A stretch of 64,000 bases of DNA from Ignatzschineria larvae DSM 13226 (GTDB lineage: Bacteria > Pseudomonadota > Gammaproteobacteria > Cardiobacteriales > Wohlfahrtiimonadaceae). The stretch is from contig NZ_CP150637.1 in NCBI RefSeq assembly GCF_038500265.1, positions 2,187,501 to 2,251,500 on the forward strand. Direction: 5' to 3'. The translations under genes and the position numbers were made by a program. The notes below the pieces were generated by a model. That model saw nothing but the letters and a program-made list of their open reading frames with translations. It did not search any database and had not been told where the DNA came from. Below are positions 58,688 through 64,000 of this stretch, in pieces; position 1 is the first letter of the stretch; the number at the start of each line of letters is the position of its first letter.

Positions 58688-59638
58688 ATGAAAACTTCTT
58701 TACTAAAATGGCTCGCCTTTGTAGGGCTTTTATTCAGCCTCGCAATGGCTCAAGCGGAACATGAGATCAAAATATTACGCCAAACACCCTCTGAACTTGA
58801 TCGTATGATAAGCAGCCACCTCTGTTACAGCTATGAGCTACTTCACCCCTCTCATCGGTGTCAAGAATATTATGCGGAACAAGGGGAACTCTCAACCAAA
58901 GAGTTAGTCGATTTCGACTTTATTATTACCTCTGAACAGTATTTCAATAACTCACTAGCACAACAATTTCAACTACTCATTCCTCTCTATCAACAAGCTT
59001 TTATTGCCGTCACACGAGAACCCTCTCAAGATAAACTCTTTTCAAATCAACTCAATTACGGCGTATTAAATCAACCGCTACAAAAAATTGTTCTCAAAGA
59101 TGTTCTAAAAGCGCTCAATCTATCCCCCCAAAAACTAGCCATTACGCCATTAGATCAAAATGCACTTGTTGACCAATTTTGCAGTTTTGATATCAATGTG
59201 GCTTTTATCACCAGTATTCAACCAAGCCAAATTATCCGCCAACTCAACACTCTTTGTGACGGTATTCCTGTTTCCATCGTGAACAACCTTCCTAAGAACT
59301 TTTTTCAGCGTCACCGCTATCTCTACCAAACAACAATTCCTAAATCTTACTATTGGCGTATTCCGCACGATATTGAAACACTTAGCGTGCGTTATTTACT
59401 TGCGATCAATCAAAATTCCATTGATGAAAGCGAATTAACAGAAATATTGAGCAACTTCATTCAAGAGCTTGATTACACGCGAGGATTAGCCATCTCTGAA
59501 CGCTCGATTAGCGAAAATGCAGAAAACTTACAATCAACTCTCCATCCGCTAGGTGAAGCATTACTATTACAGCTAACGGAAAAGCATCAGAAATCCACAG
59601 ATACGAATCCCCCTACGGACGTAACAGATACACCTTAA
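58688..59638 (+). CDS. Periplasmic protein resembling TAXI/NMT1-type solute-binding proteins
   Basis: The 316-residue protein has a Sec signal peptide ending AMAQA-EH (cleavage after about residue 23). The rest looks like a divergent periplasmic binding protein of the TAXI TRAP type, with an N-terminal strand, repeated ITSEQYFN- and YGVLN-like strands, and a C-terminal LHPLGEALL that recalls the TAXI HPGA motif. Three to four Cys in the mature part might form disulfides. No TRAP permease is adjacent. The family assignment is tentative. Confidence 0.6.
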   Translation: MKTSLLKWLAFVGLLFSLAMAQAEHEIKILRQTPSELDRMISSHLCYSYELLHPSHRCQEYYAEQGELSTKELVDFDFIITSEQYFNNSLAQQFQLLIPLYQQAFIAVTREPSQDKLFSNQLNYGVLNQPLQKIVLKDVLKALNLSPQKLAITPLDQNALVDQFCSFDINVAFITSIQPSQIIRQLNTLCDGIPVSIVNNLPKNFFQRHRYLYQTTIPKSYYWRIPHDIETLSVRYLLAINQNSIDESELTEILSNFIQELDYTRGLAISERSISENAENLQSTLHPLGEALLLQLTEKHQKSTDTNPPTDVTDTP

Positions 59639-59650
59639 TATCTATCTAAG

Positions 59651-60583
59651 TTATCGCAAAAATTGCATTACATTCTGAGATAAATCTGATAGAAAATTCG
59701 GCTTCCCCACATCATAAGTTAAGAGATCCACCTCCCGACGAAGCCAGGTTCGTTGGCGCTTAGCATATTGTCGTGTCGCAATAATCGCAAGCTTAACTGC
59801 GTCTTCTAATGAGGTTTCACCTTCCAAATAATTCCAAATCTGCCGATAACCCACCGCTCGCATAGAAGGGTAGTCAAGATCAAGCTCAGGGTACATTTGT
59901 CGCAAGCGCTCAACCTCCGCCACCAAACCTCGCTCAATCATCGCCTGATAGCGCAAGGCAATTTGTTGATTGCGTTTCTTCTCATCATGATTCGCGAGCG
60001 CAAGTTTTATAAAAGGATAGGGTAAACCGGCCTGTTTCGGTAAACTCCAAAAATAGGTTAATGGCTTTCCTGTCTCATAATAGACACTCAATGCGCGCAC
60101 AACCCGCTGAGAATCATTAGGATTTAATCTTACCCCACTTTCAGGATCGACTTCTGACAATATTTGATGCAATGCCGGTGAGCCTTCTAACTCAAGCTTT
60201 TCTGCTAAATCATCTAAAATCGACTGAGATACCGATGGAATAGGCGAGATCCCCTCAAGCAAAGACTGAAAATAGAGAAATGTGCCGCCGACCAATAAGG
60301 GAATCTTGCCGGCATTAAAGCTCTCTTCTATCGCCACCAAGGCATCTCGGCGAAAATCAGCCGTCGAATAACGCTCTGTCGGATCACAAATATCCACCAA
60401 TTGATGGGGATATTGATCGAGCGTTTGTGCATCAGGCTTTGCTGTGCCGATATCCATTCCTCGGTAAATCATTGCCGAATCTACAGAGATAATCTGAATA
60501 GGTAACTGATCAGATAGGCGCATGGCTACCTCCGTTTTGCCGGTTGCCGTTGGCCCCATCAAACAAATAACTCTCTTATTCAT
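59651..60583 (-). CDS. miaA: tRNA dimethylallyltransferase
   Basis: MiaA adds a dimethylallyl group to A37 of tRNAs reading U-starting codons. The P-loop GPTATGKT is at 10-17, followed by ISVDSAMIYRGMDIGTAKP. PLLVGGTFLYFQSLLEGI and the tRNA-binding DYPSMRAVGYRQIWNYLEG and ATRQYAKRQRTWLR segments are present. The length of 310 residues is standard. AAGGGA precedes the ATG. It is convergent with the TAXI-like gene and divergent from the radical SAM gene. Confidence 0.97.
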   Translation of the reverse strand: MNKRVICLMGPTATGKTEVAMRLSDQLPIQIISVDSAMIYRGMDIGTAKPDAQTLDQYPHQLVDICDPTERYSTADFRRDALVAIEESFNAGKIPLLVGGTFLYFQSLLEGISPIPSVSQSILDDLAEKLELEGSPALHQILSEVDPESGVRLNPNDSQRVVRALSVYYETGKPLTYFWSLPKQAGLPYPFIKLALANHDEKKRNQQIALRYQAMIERGLVAEVERLRQMYPELDLDYPSMRAVGYRQIWNYLEGETSLEDAVKLAIIATRQYAKRQRTWLRREVDLLTYDVGKPNFLSDLSQNVMQFLR

Positions 60584-60646
60584 CTAAAATCCCTTATGAT
60601 ATGATTCACGCTTAAATACCCTATAACAGAGGAGTAGTATACCGTA

Positions 60647-61615
60647 ATGAGTCGATATTGGACGAATCTTGCCGATCTTTATGAAGAAGGGTTGCTCACA
60701 GAAACCGCTGAGCTTATAGAAGTTGCAAAAGCATTTCAAATCAAGATCAGCCCCACGATACAAAAGCAACTCGAAAATGTCACAGCTGACGAGAGAGACG
60801 CTTTAATTCGGCAATTTATCCCTTCTCCCTTAGAAGCGAATATTCTCCCCACAGAACTCGATGACCCCATCGGCGACCGACGTTTTACCCCGATCCCCGG
60901 CGTTGTCCATCGCTATAAAGATCGTGCATTACTTAAAATTACCCAACTCTGTGAAGTCTATTGCCGATTCTGTTTCCGCAAAGAGATGATTGGTCAAAAA
61001 GGTGCAACCCTTTCAGAGTCAGAACTAAAAGCTGCCATCACCTATTTTCAAGCGCACACTGAACTATGGGAAGTGATCTTAACTGGGGGTGATCCACTTA
61101 TTCTCTCCGCTCGGCGCTTGCAGATCGTATTTGAAGCCCTATGCACAATTCCTCATATTCAAAATATCCGGATTCATAGCCGAATTCCGATTATCTCACC
61201 GGAAAAAATCACTCCTGAGCTACTCATGCTACTAGAGAATTGTATAGATCAAGGTAAAGCCATTACCCTTGTGATTCATGCCAATCACGCTTCTGAGTTT
61301 TCAGAGGATGCAAAAATAATCCTCAAAAAACTACGAAAAGCCGGCGTATTACTACTCTCGCAATCTGTTTTACTCAAAGACATTAATGATTCAATTCAGG
61401 CATTAACAGCCCTTATGCGCGCCTTTATTATCAATGGTATTAAACCCTATTATCTCCATCAAATGGATTTAGCACGCGGAACTAGCCACTTTGTAGTAGA
61501 AGAGGCACGCGCAATTAAATTAGTGGAAACATTACGACAAGAGATCTCCGGCATCTGCATTCCCCGCCTTATTGTGGAAATCCCCGAAGGCGAAGGCAAA
61601 CGCGCACTTGCTTAA
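60647..61615 (+). CDS. KamA-family radical SAM protein (lysine 2,3-aminomutase-like)
   Basis: The radical SAM cluster cysteines are C102, C106 and C109 in QLCEVYCRFCFRKE. GGDPLILSARRL, the PLP-binding-like IPYYLHQMDLARGTSHF region and the DDPIGDRRFTPIPGVVHRYKDRALL segment fit the lysine 2,3-aminomutase family. At 322 residues it is close to EpmB, which moves the amino group of Lys34 on elongation factor P precursors, and shorter than free-lysine KamA. Its CRFCFRKE pattern is closer to a second KamA-like group than to E. coli EpmB (CRYCFRRHFPY), so the substrate is uncertain. Confidence 0.85.
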   Translation: MSRYWTNLADLYEEGLLTETAELIEVAKAFQIKISPTIQKQLENVTADERDALIRQFIPSPLEANILPTELDDPIGDRRFTPIPGVVHRYKDRALLKITQLCEVYCRFCFRKEMIGQKGATLSESELKAAITYFQAHTELWEVILTGGDPLILSARRLQIVFEALCTIPHIQNIRIHSRIPIISPEKITPELLMLLENCIDQGKAITLVIHANHASEFSEDAKIILKKLRKAGVLLLSQSVLLKDINDSIQALTALMRAFIINGIKPYYLHQMDLARGTSHFVVEEARAIKLVETLRQEISGICIPRLIVEIPEGEGKRALA

Positions 61616-61640
61616 TCTTCCATCATTGAGCAAGTCTACT

Positions 61641-62243
61641 TTAGATTTCTAACAGAATCTGCTGGGCAGTTTGTGGTAAGTTATTCCAAGGCCAAAGTAA
61701 CTTAAACTTACTCCCTCCATATTGTCGCCATAACATCGCTGAACGAATCCCGGAAAGCAGAATCGCTCGAATCTCATTCGCAATGTAGGCTTGACTTAAA
61801 ATATTCTGCTCGCCTCTTACCATAATTTTAGGCGACAGTTTACTTAATGTTTGACTATAGAGGTCTGCAATGCCGGCGATCATATTCTCATGACCAATCT
61901 CAAAATGCTGCAATCTTCCCGAGAGAGACTCTAACCCCGCACCCAATAAATTGAGCATAGCGCTATCTTTACTTAAGTTTTTTTCTAAGGCGATTAGCGA
62001 GTAGAAATAGATTTTCGCTTGTGCTGAAGTATTTTGCAATCCATTTGCGAAAGCTTGTAAACCAGGTTGAATATTGGCAATCCCATCATAGACATCATCA
62101 ATATTTTCTGGATGTAATACAAAAATACTATGCAACAATGGATTTCGTACCTCATTTTGAATCGACCCTGTAGTTGCCAAACGATCCACCAAAATAGCAG
62201 CTTGCATAACCGCCGACAACGCAATGACCTGATTCCGATTCAT
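61641..62243 (-). CDS. hflD: High-frequency lysogenisation protein HflD homologue
   Basis: HflD is a membrane-associated protein that in E. coli binds phage lambda CII; its normal role is unclear. The 200-residue helical protein shows the HflD pattern MNRNQVIALSAVMQAAILVDRLA at its start and ILLSGIRSAMLWRQYGG near the end. The usual neighbours mnmA and purB are absent here. AGAGGAGAGGGAG lies directly before the ATG. Confidence 0.9.
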   Translation of the reverse strand: MNRNQVIALSAVMQAAILVDRLATTGSIQNEVRNPLLHSIFVLHPENIDDVYDGIANIQPGLQAFANGLQNTSAQAKIYFYSLIALEKNLSKDSAMLNLLGAGLESLSGRLQHFEIGHENMIAGIADLYSQTLSKLSPKIMVRGEQNILSQAYIANEIRAILLSGIRSAMLWRQYGGSKFKLLWPWNNLPQTAQQILLEI

Positions 62244-62405
62244 CTCCCTCTCCTCTAACCGCTCTATTTAATTTTTAATACTCAACATTCGTTTCATACC
62301 CTAATGAATATTAGCAGATATTCGATAAAAGCTCGACATCAAAACTCGACATCAAATCTCGATATTGAGGCTTGTTAAATCCTGTAAAATTCGATCATTT
62401 CAAAT

Positions 62406-62439
62406 ATAAAAAGCGCCAAGAAAATGATCCTTGACGCTT
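62406..62439 (-). terminator. Rho-independent terminator of the methyltransferase gene
   Basis: On the minus strand AAGCGTCAAG pairs with CTTGGCGCTT (one G-U) and is followed by TTTATATTT, about 60 bp past the stop. Confidence 0.75.
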
Positions 62440-62500
62440 CATTGTTCGAATCACAATTAATCGAAACAATACATTCAACTAAAAATACTTATATGAACTC

Positions 62501-64000
62501 TTATATGAACTTCATATGCTTCCAAATAGAGGCGTATTTCTTCGCTTCAGGAATCTGTTTCCGCACAAAGAGTTCAATACTCTCTTCTCGATTACAAGAC
62601 TCAGAGGAGTTCTCCTTACGAGCATAAACATTCAGTTTATCCATAAAGTCAAACATCGCTTCGGCAATCTCTTGATCATTCATCGTCGGATTCTCTGACA
62701 CCACTTTCATATAAGCAACATAAATCATCCCCATTTTTGAGTAACCTGCCCCTAATACGGGAGAAGCTAAATAATTAATACCTCTTCTCGGCATCAAGTT
62801 ATGAATGATATAGTCATTGTACTGTTGACTCCTAGCCACGACAGACTGATCTGGCACGGGATTATTTACGATTGCAAAATCGCCTCTTTGTATTTTAACT
62901 ACCAATACTTTTAGGAGATCATTCCAGCCATAGTTAGAAGGAAGCACTTCTAAAAGCTCAGCAAAACTTTTCGGCCGATAATCCTCAGCACACAAACAAT
63001 CCGCAATAGGATCAAAAAGATCGCTTTTAATCTCCATCGTTCCTGATTTAAACATCTTATTCTCAAGCTCTTCCCGAAAACCAAAAGAGATAAAATACCA
63101 CTCTTTTAAGCGATCTAACTGCTGCTGCCCATTTAGACGGTACCCCCCTTTCATAAAGAGATCTTTTCTAAAAGTCTCTTTAACAAAAGTATCATGCCAC
63201 ATCTCTCGATCGAGAATAGATTGAGTCGCTAAAAAGGTTTTCACTGACTCCGAGAAGCGATAAGCATCTATAATTTCATTAAAATTCATACTTCCGATAA
63301 AACTGAGCTTCGCATCATCAAAATATTGCGCTACTTCCTCTAACGTCATCGGTTTCCAATGCTCATTCAAATACTCGTGAATCAGATAATTGTAATTACC
63401 AGAATTCACCTGCTTCTTAATGCCATTCCAACTCACTTTAAGTGGCGGATTATTCTCTAATAGCTCAGGGAACTGTGTAAAAATCCCCTCAAAATGCGCA
63501 AATGTCTTCTCCGCTTTTTCTCGAGGCGAACCGGATAAGCCGCCGTAATAGCGATGCAATCTATTTTTCCATTCTACAAAATGATTATGCCCCGCACTAC
63601 AGTTATAACTAATGTGGAATAATCCCCCTGGCTTTAAAAACTTTTTCACGATCTCAACAATAAAGCGTTGATTACTCTCACTAATCCAACTCCAGACACC
63701 ATGAATAGCAATAGTATCGCATTGAGGGATATCATCTCGTTGCAATAATTCTTCAAAGCTTTGATCCGTAAAATTTACCTGAACGCCGGAATGGGAAGAG
63801 ATTAGATTGGCAAATGCAATATGACTTGGATTGAAATCATTTCCAAAATACAGTCCTTTATGAGAAACAGCATGAATATTCGCCGACAACCCTTGCCCGA
63901 TACCAAGTTCAAGATGTACATCATGATCACTTTCAGGCTTAACATCATAACCATGCACAAGTGCAGCAAAGCGCATTTGCGTTGGGCTTAAATTAGGGTA
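62501..64000 (-). CDS. Class I SAM methyltransferase with C-terminal regulatory-type domain (partial at right edge)
   Basis: The frame runs open through the right window edge; an ATG at 63976 is internal, since upstream codons continue YPNLSPTQMRFAALVHGY, a motif typical just before the SAM domain in this family. The SAM motif I is VHLELGIGQGLSANI and further strands follow (IHGVWSWIS, LKPGGLFHISYN). The C-terminal half from about residue 210 resembles the methyltransferase regulatory domain (PF10119 type). The substrate is unknown. Just after the stop is a doubled 12-bp CTTATATGAACT. Confidence 0.8.
   Translation of the reverse strand, partial: YPNLSPTQMRFAALVHGYDVKPESDHDVHLELGIGQGLSANIHAVSHKGLYFGNDFNPSHIAFANLISSHSGVQVNFTDQSFEELLQRDDIPQCDTIAIHGVWSWISESNQRFIVEIVKKFLKPGGLFHISYNCSAGHNHFVEWKNRLHRYYGGLSGSPREKAEKTFAHFEGIFTQFPELLENNPPLKVSWNGIKKQVNSGNYNYLIHEYLNEHWKPMTLEEVAQYFDDAKLSFIGSMNFNEIIDAYRFSESVKTFLATQSILDREMWHDTFVKETFRKDLFMKGGYRLNGQQQLDRLKEWYFISFGFREELENKMFKSGTMEIKSDLFDPIADCLCAEDYRPKSFAELLEVLPSNYGWNDLLKVLVVKIQRGDFAIVNNPVPDQSVVARSQQYNDYIIHNLMPRRGINYLASPVLGAGYSKMGMIYVAYMKVVSENPTMNDQEIAEAMFDFMDKLNVYARKENSSESCNREESIELFVRKQIPEAKKYASIWKHMKFI

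Overview
This window is A+T-rich chromosomal DNA (roughly 40% G+C by eye) from a gammaproteobacterium. Its gene content is almost entirely housekeeping: hemC-hemD/X-hemY, cmk-rpsA-ihfB, rsmG-parA-parB-atpIBEFHAGDC, hldE, recA, ybgC-tolQRA, rne and mrcB. Protein character and gene order suggest a small-genome lineage such as Cardiobacteriales/Ignatzschineriaceae (Ignatzschineria or Wohlfahrtiimonas). That placement is an inference from general knowledge and was not computed. I saw no prophage, insertion sequence, CRISPR array or rRNA operon. One tRNA gene (Asn) is present.

Layout. 1-2.5 kb: left-truncated AbgT-family transporter and a YjgR/HerA-type ATPase, both minus. 2.9-4.4 kb: a sigma70-like promoter, an M-box magnesium riboswitch with intrinsic terminator, and a short MgtE transporter. 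4.8-8.3 kb: metG, ispF, ispD (minus). 8.4-9.2 kb: a shikimate-dehydrogenase-like gene. 9.5-12.7 kb: cmk-rpsA-ihfB (minus). 12.9-17.7 kb: hemC, a fused hemD-hemX, and hemY (plus). 17.8-38.7 kb: a long minus-strand run read from high to low coordinates, namely metal ABC transporter, moaD-moaE-mobA-moeA (molybdenum cofactor), rsmG-parA-parB, the full ATP synthase operon, ppk1, an SLC13-type carrier, an aminotransferase, a 33-residue membrane ORF and birA. 39.1-48.5 kb: a plus-strand run with pilZ-tatD, hldE, recA, rluC, ybgC-tolQRA, a cytochrome b561-like protein and a 35-residue ORF. 48.8-57.1 kb (minus): ahpC, rne, a TPR lipoprotein and mrcB. 57.4-64 kb: corC, tRNA-Asn, a TAXI-like periplasmic protein, miaA, a KamA-like radical SAM gene, hflD and a right-truncated methyltransferase.

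How the genes work together. Envelope biogenesis is prominent (Tol complex, PBP1b, heptose activation, TatD and PilZ). Two magnesium-related systems are present: M-box-controlled MgtE, and CorC. The ATP synthase operon has a near-consensus promoter just upstream of atpI and a strong terminator that runs into the start of ppk1. Haem synthesis genes form a tight overlapping operon.

The most noteworthy items are the M-box in this host type, two micro-ORFs for single-pass membrane proteins, a tRNA-Asn with one extra base in the D arm, the hemD-hemX fusion with an internal ribosome-binding site, and an unusual leader region in front of the metal ABC operon. I did not find a clearly new multi-gene system. 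Most of the window is ordinary core genome.
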